Positions 1-6,527 of a stretch of DNA of 10,985 nucleotides are shown here, piece after piece. The position numbers and the translations under genes were made by a program. Origin of the DNA: Candidatus Parcubacteria bacterium (GTDB lineage: Bacteria > Patescibacteriota > Minisyncoccia > Phycocordibacterales > UBA12088). The notes under the pieces were generated by a model. It saw only the letters and a list, made by a program, of their open reading frames with translations. It ran no database searches and was not told the DNA's origin. Numbering within the stretch: position 1 is the stretch's first letter; each line of letters begins with the position of its first letter. The stretch covers positions 1 through 10,985 of the forward strand of contig RFKD01000007.1 of NCBI GenBank assembly GCA_003694545.1, in the 5' to 3' direction.

Positions 1-34
1 AAGAGCGCAGGCGGCGGCCGCCGCCTGCGCTCTT
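1..34. repeat. 34-nt perfect palindrome at window edge
   Basis: Positions 1-17 are the exact reverse complement of 18-34, so the two arms meet with no unpaired loop; the outer bases are AAGAGC and GCTCTT. The dprA frame on the minus strand reads straight through it as an Ala-rich tail without a stop. It could be a bidirectional terminator, a true palindrome, or a fold-back artefact at the end of an assembled contig. The zero-base spacer and the position exactly at the edge make the artefact reading plausible. Confidence 0.85.
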
Positions 35-717
35 GGCTCCGTGCGAGCCGACCGCCAAGCAAGCCCGAGCATTTCCGCGCAATCGTGGGCTCCGCGAACA
101 AGCACGGCGCCCTCGCGAATGAGGCTGTGGGGACCTTCGCTCACAGCGCAACCTACCTCTCCCGGCACCGCGCCTACTGCTACGCCGAAGTCGGCAGCCG
201 CGCGCGCTGTTATCATCGTTCCGCTCGTTTGGGAGCCTTCAACAACAAGGACGGCATCTGCAAGCGCTGCCATTACGCGATTACGCGCCGGGAAACTCCA
301 GCGGCTCGCCCGCTCCCGCGGCGCAAACGGAGAGAGAATGCCGCCGCCTTTTTCGACTATTTCCCGCGCGAGCGCAAGATGCGCTCGCGGGTACAACACC
401 GATCTCGCAATCCCCGAACCAGGAACGGCAATCGTGGCAAGTCCGACTTCAAGAGCCGCGCGATGCGCGATACTGTCAATCCCATGTGCCAACCCCGAAA
501 CAATCACGACAGGCATATTGGCAAGCCCGTAGATGATGTCGCGGCAAACGCGCGCGCCGTAACGGCTGTGACGACGCGCTCCAACCACGGCAAGATAGAC
601 ATGCCGAGGAAAAACGCAGGTTCCAAGCGTCCACACAGGTATTTCCTTCCCCAGCCGTTCGACAGCTTTTGGGAAAAGGCGGGCAAGTGGCGCTTGCCGA
701 ATCTCTTTCTCGTCCAT
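1..717 (-). CDS. dprA: DNA processing protein DprA (Smf), 3' end outside window
   Basis: DprA binds incoming single-stranded DNA and loads RecA during natural transformation, in the cytoplasm. The frame gives 239 residues from ATG at 717 to the window edge with no stop. Visible family motifs, in order: VGARRHSRYG (45-54), SGLAHGID (74-81), ATIAVPGSG (94-102), the FPARNR signature (142-147) followed by ADAVLVVEGSQTSGT, and GAVPG (182-186), ending in SLIREGAVLV. This is the Rossmann-like DprA core. Little precedes it, so the N-terminal SAM-like domain of longer homologues is missing or very short. I chose the ATG because a TATACT box lies 7 nt upstream; the frame is open to about position 823, with a TTG at 747 as an alternative. 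The gene is divergent from priA, with 81 bp between starts. The C-terminus is uncertain because it runs into the palindrome. Plus-strand frames here are shadows. Confidence 0.93.
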   Translation of the reverse strand, partial: MDEKEIRQAPLARLFPKAVERLGKEIPVWTLGTCVFPRHVYLAVVGARRHSRYGARVCRDIIYGLANMPVVIVSGLAHGIDSIAHRAALEVGLATIAVPGSGIARSVLYPRAHLALAREIVEKGGGILSPFAPRERASRWSFPARNRVMAALADAVLVVEGSQTSGTMITARAAADFGVAVGAVPGEVGCAVSEGPHSLIREGAVLVRGAHDCAEMLGLAWRSARTEPRAQAAAAACAL

Positions 718-724
718 AAACGCA

Positions 725-730
725 AGTATA
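725..730 (-). promoter_or_regulatory. Extended -10 promoter of dprA
   Basis: The minus strand reads TGATATACT, an extended -10 (TG-N-TATACT), with seven bases between the box and the dprA ATG. Transcription would begin at or within a base of the A of ATG, giving a leaderless mRNA. No good -35 is present at 16-18 bp; TTGACC at 747-742 is too close. No ribosome binding site can fit. Confidence 0.55.
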
Positions 731-752
731 TCAGGAGCGAGGGTCAAAAAGG

Positions 753-781
753 TTGCGCTGGATTTCCGTATTGTGGATAAA
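753..781 (+). promoter_or_regulatory. Promoter of priA
   Basis: TTGCGC (753-758), a 17-bp spacer, and GATAAA (776-781) form a moderate sigma-70-type promoter. The predicted start near 788 leaves a leader of about 11 nt that contains AAGG (788-791) seven bases before the priA ATG. It overlaps the dprA control region on the other strand. Confidence 0.45.
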
Positions 782-798
782 TGCGCTAAGGTAGCTGT

Positions 799-2739
799 AT
801 GCGGATCGTCGAAGTCATACCATTAGCTCGCGGACTCCGGGGGCACGACACCTTGAGCTACTACACCTCCCTTAATGTCACACCAGGAGATATGGTGCGA
901 GTTCCCCTTCGGCGTAGGAACGTCCCGGCTGTCGTCACGCGGGTTGCCCCGCTCGTACAGGAAAAAACCCGCATACGCAAGGCATCTTTTCGCCTCAAAC
1001 GCCTCACCGCAAAAACAGCCAATCCGTGGCTCTCCCTAGATTTTATGACGGCGCTTGCCGAAGAAGCGCGCTGGACCGTCGAGCCCCTTGGCGCCCTGTT
1101 GCGCGCGTCAGTGGCGCAAGCGCTTATCGACGCAGCTTCGTCTCTTAAGAGTAATTTGTCCGCTCCTCCTGCGCGCCTAACAAACACCTCTTCTTCGTCG
1201 CAAGCAAACCTTCTGATTCTGCAAGAAATAACGATCAACCGCCTCCATGAATACCACACCCTCGTGCGGGAAAGTTTTGCCCGAAAGGAATCCGCCATAA
1301 TTCTCTGCCCCACCATCGAAGAAGCGGAACGGGTGTTTTCCTTCCTGGAAAAGGGCATCGCACCGTATGTGATCCTCTTGCACAGCGGCCTTACAAGCCG
1401 GGCCTTGCGCGGCGCTGTGCGGAACGCCCTTACGCAAGAGCACCCCATTGCCTTGGTCGTAACCCCAACCTTTCTCCCTATCCCGCGCGGCGATGTGAAA
1501 ACGATTATTATTGAGCGCGAATCTTCTCCTGCGTATCTCACGCCTGGCAGGCCCCACATGCAGTTTTCCCGCTTTGCCGAGCGGTATGGAACTATTGCCG
1601 GCTGGCGCGTTGTCCGCGGGGACTTGCCCATTTCCGCCGCGACATACCATCGCTGGGAACAAGGAGAAGCGCAAGCGGCGTACTCGGTAACTTCTCGCGT
1701 GTTTTTCCCCGTGCCGCTTACGCTGGTGTCGCTTCGCCACAGCGCGCGCGAACATCTCCTTCCTCAGACGCGGCAAGAGCGGGAACGCCGGGCAATTATC
1801 AGCCCTGAGCTCGACAACGCCTTGCGCGAAACCTTAGATCGGGGCGGCAGAGCTATTTTGTTTGCCGCGCGGCGCGGCCATGCTCCGCTTACCGTGTGCG
1901 ACGATTGCGGCGCGAGCGTTGTGTGTGACTCGTGCGGCGCCGCGATGGCGACGCATCGGCAGGGCACCAGCGCGTATTTCCTGTGCCATGCGTGCGGCGC
2001 AATGCGTCCCGCGGTAGAAGCGTGCGCCGCGTGCGGCTCATGGCGCCTTACTTCGCTTGGAATCGCAACAAGCCGCGTGGCGCACATTCTTCAAGAAACA
2101 CTCCCAGAGGTTCCGGTATATGTCATCGACTCAGACCATACACCAAATCGGCGCGCGGCACATAAAGCAATTGCTGATTTTTACGCGGCGAGTCCGGCCG
2201 TTCTCGTGGGAACACAAAAAATGCTCCCTTTGGCGCAGAGTCCTGTTGATCTCACCGCTGTCGTTTCCTTTGATACCCTGCTTTCACTGCCGAGTTGGAA
2301 TGTGGAGGAGCGCGCGCTCGCGATTGGTTTTGCTCTGCGCGAAATCACCAAACGCGTGGCGATTGTCCAAACGAGAATGCCTACCGACATCCCATTGTTC
2401 CGCGCGCTTTCTGAAGGACATTTGCGCGCTTGGTATCGAGCGACCTTGGCGCTACGCGAACGCTTAGGATATCCGCCGTTTTCCGTTCTCGTCCGCCTTG
2501 CCGTGCACGGCACGCGCGCCTCACTCGCGCGCGAAGCCGCAGAAATAGAAGCACGGCTCCCAACCGTGTACTTCAGCGGCAAAAGCCGAGTGTTTCTTCA
2601 GAAAGGAAACCGCTACCACCAGTTTCTCTACTTACGCGTCCCGGCGCACAATTGGCCCAATGAAGAGTTGGCGCATATACTTTCCGAGCTCCCCCCGTCG
2701 GTGGATATTGAAGTTGACCCGCCAAGCATTATCACCTAG
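799..2739 (+). CDS. priA: PriA-like primosomal protein N' with degenerate ATPase motifs
   Basis: PriA normally recognises stalled replication forks and reloads the replisome. Of 646 residues, the first ~50 resemble the 3'-OH DNA-binding domain (LSYYTSLNVTPGDMVRVPL). The zinc module has all eight cysteines as four CxxC pairs (367/370, 376/379, 396/399, 409/412) with LCHACG. Motif IV is present as RAILFAARRG (351-360), motif V begins VLVGTQ (468-473), and the C-terminal ERLGYPPF (554-561) is typical. The ATPase centre is lost. Where GxTGSGKT should be, about residues 141-152, the sequence is LQEITINRLHEY. The DEEH box is replaced by IERES (238-242). The GRAGR arginine-finger motif after motif V is absent. 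I infer a non-helicase scaffold protein; an ATPase-deficient PriA is known in Deinococcus. It lies upstream of def-fmt, the usual priA neighbourhood. The ATG has a weak AAGG site. Confidence 0.9.
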   Translation: MRIVEVIPLARGLRGHDTLSYYTSLNVTPGDMVRVPLRRRNVPAVVTRVAPLVQEKTRIRKASFRLKRLTAKTANPWLSLDFMTALAEEARWTVEPLGALLRASVAQALIDAASSLKSNLSAPPARLTNTSSSSQANLLILQEITINRLHEYHTLVRESFARKESAIILCPTIEEAERVFSFLEKGIAPYVILLHSGLTSRALRGAVRNALTQEHPIALVVTPTFLPIPRGDVKTIIIERESSPAYLTPGRPHMQFSRFAERYGTIAGWRVVRGDLPISAATYHRWEQGEAQAAYSVTSRVFFPVPLTLVSLRHSAREHLLPQTRQERERRAIISPELDNALRETLDRGGRAILFAARRGHAPLTVCDDCGASVVCDSCGAAMATHRQGTSAYFLCHACGAMRPAVEACAACGSWRLTSLGIATSRVAHILQETLPEVPVYVIDSDHTPNRRAAHKAIADFYAASPAVLVGTQKMLPLAQSPVDLTAVVSFDTLLSLPSWNVEERALAIGFALREITKRVAIVQTRMPTDIPLFRALSEGHLRAWYRATLALRERLGYPPFSVLVRLAVHGTRASLAREAAEIEARLPTVYFSGKSRVFLQKGNRYHQFLYLRVPAHNWPNEELAHILSELPPSVDIEVDPPSIIT

Positions 2740-2764
2740 CTTCCGCGCAAAAGCCCCCGATTCG

Positions 2765-2793
2765 TTGCGCAAGCGCCGAGCTGTCCGTATACT
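2765..2793 (+). promoter_or_regulatory. Promoter of def-fmt
   Basis: TTGCGC (2765-2770), a 17-bp spacer and TATACT (2788-2793), with eight bases between the box and the def ATG at 2802. Transcription should start at or next to the A of ATG, so def would be translated from a leaderless mRNA. It lies in the 62-bp gap after priA, so def-fmt can be expressed independently of priA. Confidence 0.65.
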
Positions 2794-2801
2794 GCGTTGG
2801 T

Positions 2802-3368
2802 ATGCGCGACAGCGACCCTATCGTGCAAGTGGGAGATCCGGTTTTACGCGCCCAAGCGCGGGAAGTCCCCGTGGGGGATATCACCACCCCGCGCATACAG
2901 CGCGTCATTCGCCAAATGAAAGAAGTCTTGGCCGCCGAACCGAACGGAGCAGCAATCGCCGCTCCACAAATCGGCGTCTCACTGCGTATATTCGTCATCT
3001 CTCGGCGCATCCTCACACGACCAGACGGGACACCCGCTTCAGACGATCTCGTGTGCGTCAATCCCCGCATCATCAAACAGGCGCGTAGGAAGGTGAAAAT
3101 GGACGAAGGCTGTCTTTCCGTGCGCGGAGTTTACGGCTACACCCTACGCGCGCCGCGCGCAACTATTGAGGCGTATAACGAGCGCGCGGAAAAGTTCGTC
3201 CGCGGCGCGAGCGGCCTCCTCGCGCAAGCGTTTCAACACGAAATTGACCATCTCAACGGAACGCTGTTTATCGACCACGCGCTTGAAGTGTGGGAAGTGC
3301 CAGAAAGAGAAACAGCCGCCGAAGAAGGACTCGCAGGGGAAACAAAAAGCGATGAACCCACCGCATGA
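2802..3368 (+). CDS. def: Peptide deformylase
   Basis: Removes the N-formyl group from new proteins using a metal ion (Fe2+ or Zn2+), in the cytoplasm. In 188 residues all three active-site motifs are visible: GAAIAAPQIG (49-58, the GxGLAAPQIG motif with a slightly altered start), EGCLS (102-106) with metal ligand Cys104, and HEIDH (146-150) with two histidine ligands and the catalytic Glu. The length is usual for the family, with a charged C-terminal tail after about residue 165 that is probably disordered. The last four bases are shared with the fmt start (ATGA), so the enzymes that remove and add the formyl group are co-expressed, as in many bacteria. The start is fixed by a TATACT box 8 nt upstream and the lack of any ribosome binding site. 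Confidence 0.97.
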   Translation: MRDSDPIVQVGDPVLRAQAREVPVGDITTPRIQRVIRQMKEVLAAEPNGAAIAAPQIGVSLRIFVISRRILTRPDGTPASDDLVCVNPRIIKQARRKVKMDEGCLSVRGVYGYTLRAPRATIEAYNERAEKFVRGASGLLAQAFQHEIDHLNGTLFIDHALEVWEVPERETAAEEGLAGETKSDEPTA

Positions 3369-4270
3369 CGTTTATGGGCTCTCCCCCTTCCGCGCGACCA
3401 CGCATCGTATTTTTCGGCACCCCGCAAGAAGCTGTGTGGGTGCTCGATACCCTAGCGGCGCGCGGCATCATCCCTTCGCTGGTAGTGACCAACCCGCCTC
3501 GTCCCGCCGGGCGAGGAAAAAAGTTGACCCCTCCCCCCGCCTTGCTGTGGACGCAAGAGCGGGGCATCGCGGCCTTTTCTCCTCCTGTGTTAGACGACGA
3601 GGCCGTAGCATTTCTTCAAAACGCCGGCCCGTGGGATGTTGGTATTGTGGCGGCTTACGGCCTCATCATTCCGCAGGCCGTCCTTTCCCTACCCCAGCGC
3701 GGCATCCTCAACATCCATCCCTCCCTGTTGCCCAAACTTCGCGGTGCCGCGCCCGTGCAGGCGGCTATTTTGCGCGATACACCGGGCGCCCTCGGCGTGA
3801 GTATTATGCTGATGGACGAAAAAATGGATCACGGCCCCATTCTCGCGCAAGAGCCACACACACCCGCCCAATGGCCCACCCCCTATCTTCCCCTGCAAGA
3901 GAGACTTTTGCGGCGCGGCGCCGAACTTCTTGCTGATGTCCTGCCCCAATGGCTCCCCGGGGCTATCACGCCCGCGCTGCAAGACGACACGCACGCAACC
4001 TACTGCGGCAAACTTGAAAAAGCCGAAGTATCTCTTTCCCAGCCGTCCGCGGAACTGTGGCGCCTTTACTGCGCCCTTGTTCCTCGCCCCGGCGTCTTCT
4101 TTTGGGACACAACAAAAAATCCGCCAAAGAGGATTAAAATCCAAGAGGCAGAACTCACCCCTCAAGGAAAATTTATGCCTCTTGTTGTCGTCCCCGAAAG
4201 CAAGCCGCCAATGCGTTGGGAAGATTACGCGTGCGGCATCGCAAAATCCCATCCTACGGCAAAATCTTAA
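3365..4270 (+). CDS. fmt: Methionyl-tRNA formyltransferase
   Basis: Transfers a formyl group from 10-formyl-tetrahydrofolate to Met-tRNA(fMet) for initiation. The protein has 301 residues. The N-terminal Rossmann domain begins RIVFFGTP (13-20). The formyltransferase signature NIHPSLLPKLRGAAPVQAAI gives catalytic Asn116 and His118, and MDEKMDHGPIL supplies the catalytic Asp155. The basic substrate loop (RPAGRGKKL, 46-54) is present. The C-terminal third (from about 210) fits the OB-like tRNA-binding domain, beginning at TYCGKLEKAE. The start overlaps the def stop by 4 nt (ATGA), favouring translational coupling; there is no clear ribosome binding site, and a second ATG three codons on is possible. 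The 3' end overlaps the convergent prepilin gene by 17 bp. Confidence 0.97.
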   Translation: MTFMGSPPSARPRIVFFGTPQEAVWVLDTLAARGIIPSLVVTNPPRPAGRGKKLTPPPALLWTQERGIAAFSPPVLDDEAVAFLQNAGPWDVGIVAAYGLIIPQAVLSLPQRGILNIHPSLLPKLRGAAPVQAAILRDTPGALGVSIMLMDEKMDHGPILAQEPHTPAQWPTPYLPLQERLLRRGAELLADVLPQWLPGAITPALQDDTHATYCGKLEKAEVSLSQPSAELWRLYCALVPRPGVFFWDTTKNPPKRIKIQEAELTPQGKFMPLVVVPESKPPMRWEDYACGIAKSHPTAKS

Positions 4271-4814
4271 TCACGAGCTCGTCCGCCGCGCTGAAAAATC
4301 CCTGCCCGTTGCCTCGAGCGTTCCCTGTCGCTAAATTACCATCATCAAGCAAAGCATCAATAGCCGCCAGAGCGTCAACGGGGATAGCGCCGCTATTATC
4401 CGCCGAATTTGTTCCCGGCGCGTCATCGTCAAGAACGATCACGGCGTCTTCTGTGCCATCTTCGTCAGCATCAAACACACCCAGCCCGATATGACCACCC
4501 CACTGATGCTTCATATTCCAAACGCCTGAGGAAAGATACGGGCCGCTCCAGCCAACAACTCCGTTCGCATTTAAAAGGGGATCGGTCGCCTGCGTGCAAT
4601 CAAGGCGACAGCGGGGAAGGTGGTTAGTGTCGTTGAGATACATTTGCGTTGCTTTATAGAGTTCACGCACCTGCGCTGCGGTCTGCGCCACGCGCGCTTT
4701 TTGCCGAGCGGTATTGACCGACGCAAACACGACGCTTGAAAGCAAAGCAACAATCGCAATCACCACCAAAAGCTCAATGAGCGTAAAGCCTGCCCCTCTC
4801 GCCTTTTTCTTCAT
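4254..4814 (-). CDS. Prepilin-type N-terminal cleavage/methylation protein (GspG-like pseudopilin)
   Basis: A structural subunit of a type IV pilus or type II-secretion-like filament. The 186-residue protein starts with a short basic leader MKKKARGAG, then the prepilin peptidase site G|FTLIELL (Glu at +5 of the mature protein) and one hydrophobic helix (residues 10-30), VVIAIVALLSSVVF. Cys69 and Cys73 could form a disulfide. GPYLSSGVW (91-99) resembles the GspG core. DADEDGTED (115-123) matches DxDxDGxxD, a calcium-binding loop pattern, followed by an Asp-rich stretch. The frame extends to 5006, but I start it at 4814: GGAGG lies 6 nt upstream and the leader then has the right length. The stop is TAG at 4254-4256 inside the fmt 3' end. 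The genes for the prepilin peptidase and assembly ATPase are not in this window. Confidence 0.9.
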   Translation of the reverse strand: MKKKARGAGFTLIELLVVIAIVALLSSVVFASVNTARQKARVAQTAAQVRELYKATQMYLNDTNHLPRCRLDCTQATDPLLNANGVVGWSGPYLSSGVWNMKHQWGGHIGLGVFDADEDGTEDAVIVLDDDAPGTNSADNSGAIPVDALAAIDALLDDGNLATGNARGNGQGFFSAADELVIKILP

Positions 4815-4820
4815 ACACCC

Positions 4821-4825
4821 CCTCC
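4821..4825 (-). promoter_or_regulatory. Strong Shine-Dalgarno of the prepilin gene
   Basis: The minus strand reads GGAGGGGGTGTATG: GGAGG with a 6-nt spacer to the ATG at 4814. It decides the start against the longer open frame, and shows that this genome uses classical ribosome binding sites alongside leaderless starts. Confidence 0.85.
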
Positions 4826-4941
4826 AATCTTCCCCCCGCGGCACGCGCTCTATGGACGACGTTACTTGATATTCGAGAGCCTCTTCTCCTCTCTCCCTAT
4901 CCCCTTCAATAAGTAAGCCGTGTGGGGCTCCACTTTTCATA

Positions 4942-5871
4942 TTACGTGTGGTTACTGGTATTGTGGTAGTCGTTACCATTTTCTCCCGAAGTTGATTGCG
5001 CGTCATAAGCTAACCGCGCGGCGATTTTTACTACCGCCTGTGCAGAAGGCGGAAGAGGGCTCATGATTCCTGTCAAAGAACAGAGCGTGCGAACACGCTG
5101 GCCCCATGACTGCGCTTCGGGGGGATCGATAAGAAGGTTAGCCCTGAGCACAAGCGCCCGATACGCCCTCTGTTGCAAGTCTGTAAGGTACTTGCATATT
5201 TTCTGCCTTTCCGTCACAAGGCGCTCCTTCGGCATATTCTTGAGAGCAGAAATGAACTGAATCCAAGCGCGAAGCCATTGCTCTACATTGGGCGATGCGT
5301 GCCAAATGAGATTCTGAACTAGGTTTTTCTCGTTCTCTGGGAGTGGTCCTAATTTCTTAGCGATATGAGCCATTACTGACTGGTACAAAGGGGGAGGCCC
5401 ATATTCACGCTGTACACTGGCAGGTATCAAGTCGGTGTCTACATCTGAACGCCCTTCGAGCTCCACGGCTGCCTGTGGATTAATAGGAACCGGGGGGCCA
5501 TACACCTTATCTGTCGGCGGGGCAAGATACCACTCTGCCCATTGGTCTGGCGGAATGTCTCGACGCGCTTCATCTTGAAGCCTACACAACAAAAAATCTG
5601 CCATGGCGTAGTGGAAAAGCGTCTGAACTGCCATATCAAGGTGAAAAGCATACACCTCCTCAGAGAAACGACCCAGAGATATTTCCCGCCCCTGAGCTCT
5701 ACTTCCCTTTTCCGGGTAATTCGCTGCGCTACTCTGTTCAAGTCTTATACTTGATTCGTATGCTTCTCGCTCTAACGTCTTCAGGAGCGGAATGAGATGC
5801 CGTTGCAACGCCCCCTCCCAATCCGGAAAATAGGGCCCTTCTGAGGAATGAGATGACCGCCCGCCCTCCAT
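4942..5871 (-). CDS. Hypothetical protein, 309 residues
   Basis: I do not recognise this family. The protein is soluble-looking, with no signal peptide or membrane segment. It is rich in predicted helix with many Trp, Tyr, Leu and Arg residues, and has a Pro-rich middle (YGPPVPINPQ, REYGPPPLYQ) between two helical halves. No catalytic motif stands out. The C-terminal tail (from about residue 295) is polar, Asn/Ser/Thr-rich and probably disordered. The ATG at 5871 is 16 nt after the hpf stop, which suggests co-transcription with hpf; a GGAGG inside the hpf 3' end is 19 nt from the ATG, too far for a normal site. A 127-bp gap follows before the prepilin. The reading frame is long, codon-like and uninterrupted, so I think it is real, but the function is unknown. 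Confidence 0.75.
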   Translation of the reverse strand: MEGGRSSHSSEGPYFPDWEGALQRHLIPLLKTLEREAYESSIRLEQSSAANYPEKGSRAQGREISLGRFSEEVYAFHLDMAVQTLFHYAMADFLLCRLQDEARRDIPPDQWAEWYLAPPTDKVYGPPVPINPQAAVELEGRSDVDTDLIPASVQREYGPPPLYQSVMAHIAKKLGPLPENEKNLVQNLIWHASPNVEQWLRAWIQFISALKNMPKERLVTERQKICKYLTDLQQRAYRALVLRANLLIDPPEAQSWGQRVRTLCSLTGIMSPLPPSAQAVVKIAARLAYDAQSTSGENGNDYHNTSNHT

Positions 5872-5887
5872 GAGAAAAAACGATGCG

Positions 5888-6250
5888 CTACCTCCACAGT
5901 TTGCGCACTATTTCCTTTGCTTTGCGCGCGCCGCGGCGCACCGCGTCGAGATGTCTGCGCTTTCCCTTCGTAAGCAAGCGGAGCATTTCGTCTTTGACGG
6001 CGTCCATTGCCGCTTGAGGCGTCGCCTCCCGCGCGGTCGCGCGGTAAAGTTTCCCGTGGTAGGTTACATTCACTTCAGCGTAGAAAACATCGTCGCCTTT
6101 CCAGTGGTGCGTATCTTTTTCTATCTCCACCTCGCACAACGCGGCAGGATCATCCTGCACGCGATCGGCAATGGCGCTTAGTTTTTCGTCGAGATACTGC
6201 CGCTCATGATGGCTAAGGGTGTAGCTGGTTTGTTTCAGGGAAATTTCCAT
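5888..6250 (-). CDS. hpf: Ribosome hibernation promoting factor, short HPF/RaiA type
   Basis: Binds the small ribosomal subunit in the decoding region and silences or protects ribosomes during slow growth. The 120 residues show the beta-alpha-beta-beta-beta-alpha layout of the family: a first strand MEISLKQTSYTLS, a helix ending in DEKLSAIADR (21-30), paired strands CEVEIEKD and VFYAEVNVTYHGKLYRA (55-71), then AREATPQAAMDAVKDEMLRLL (73-93) and a strongly basic tail typical of rRNA contact. There is no C-terminal dimerisation domain, so it is the short form. Start ATG at 6250 has AGG only one base away, a poor ribosome binding site. A promoter lies at 6309-6337 and the next gene begins 16 nt after the stop. 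Confidence 0.92.
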   Translation of the reverse strand: MEISLKQTSYTLSHHERQYLDEKLSAIADRVQDDPAALCEVEIEKDTHHWKGDDVFYAEVNVTYHGKLYRATAREATPQAAMDAVKDEMLRLLTKGKRRHLDAVRRGARKAKEIVRKLWR

Positions 6251-6308
6251 ACCTGCGCGATGAAGTTAACAAATAGTCAAGGGGTAATAACACTCTCACT
6301 CGATTTCC

Positions 6309-6337
6309 AGTATAGCCGACACTCAGTCCTCTTTCCA
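6309..6337 (-). promoter_or_regulatory. Promoter of hpf
   Basis: TGGAAA (6337-6332), a 17-bp spacer and TATACT (6314-6309) on the minus strand. The predicted start near 6302 gives hpf a leader of about 50 nt, unlike the leaderless genes in this window. It lies just past a terminator for the upstream minus-strand region. Confidence 0.5.
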
Positions 6338-6344
6338 CACCCCT

Positions 6345-6374
6345 AAAAGAAAGGGAGTGGGAACCCCGCCTCCC
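6345..6374 (-). terminator. Rho-independent terminator
   Basis: On the minus strand GGGAG (6374-6370) pairs with CTCCC (6357-6353), with an inner CGGG/CCCA pairing, and is followed at once by TTTCTTTT (6352-6345). It begins ten bases after the stop of the small frame at 6384-6527 and just before the hpf promoter, so it closes a minus-strand transcription unit lying in 6384-7071. Confidence 0.75.
6353..6374. repeat. GC-rich hairpin repeat, copy 1
   Basis: This 22-bp element shares about 16 positions with the one at 10870-10891 (consensus GGAGYGGGWRCCCCGCC plus flanks), and both have an A-rich left flank. Two copies in 11 kb suggest a dispersed palindromic repeat used as a terminator. Confidence 0.5.
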
Positions 6375-6383
6375 ACACCACCA

Positions 6384-6527
6384 CTATATCCCATCGCTAT
6401 CTTCTTTGATTTTTCTCAGTTGCTCTCCGATATTTTCGCTGCTCGCGGTAAATCCCTTCAACCTTTTCCGTTCACACACCGCGACGGTCTTTTCTAGCGT
6501 GAGAAGGTGAGCCAAAAGAATACCCAT
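6384..6527 (-). CDS. Small ORF, 47 residues
   Basis: It begins MGILLAHLLTLEK and ends SSENIGEQLRKIKEDSDGI, then TAG. The charged amphipathic C-terminus looks like real protein, and a terminator begins ten bases after the stop. There is no ribosome binding site before the ATG; an in-frame TTG lies five codons upstream and a TAA four codons before that. In the same frame beyond that TAA the reading continues to 6833. It may therefore be the tail of a broken longer gene rather than a gene of its own. Confidence 0.35.
   Translation of the reverse strand: MGILLAHLLTLEKTVAVCERKRLKGFTASSENIGEQLRKIKEDSDGI

Noticed and set aside
41..780. Two long plus-strand open frames (41-532 and 85-780)
   Set aside because: They are shadows of dprA on the other strand; their translations are low-complexity and Arg/Ala-rich, while the minus strand shows clear DprA motifs.
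4815..5006. N-terminal extension of the prepilin frame
   Set aside because: It would place the FTLIE site at about residue 74; the GGAGG site and the short basic leader fix the start at 4814.
4942..5871. Relationship of the 309-residue protein to the paralogue pair at 8494-10462
   Set aside because: A W...P-x-P resemblance near its C-terminus is too short, and no second block aligns.
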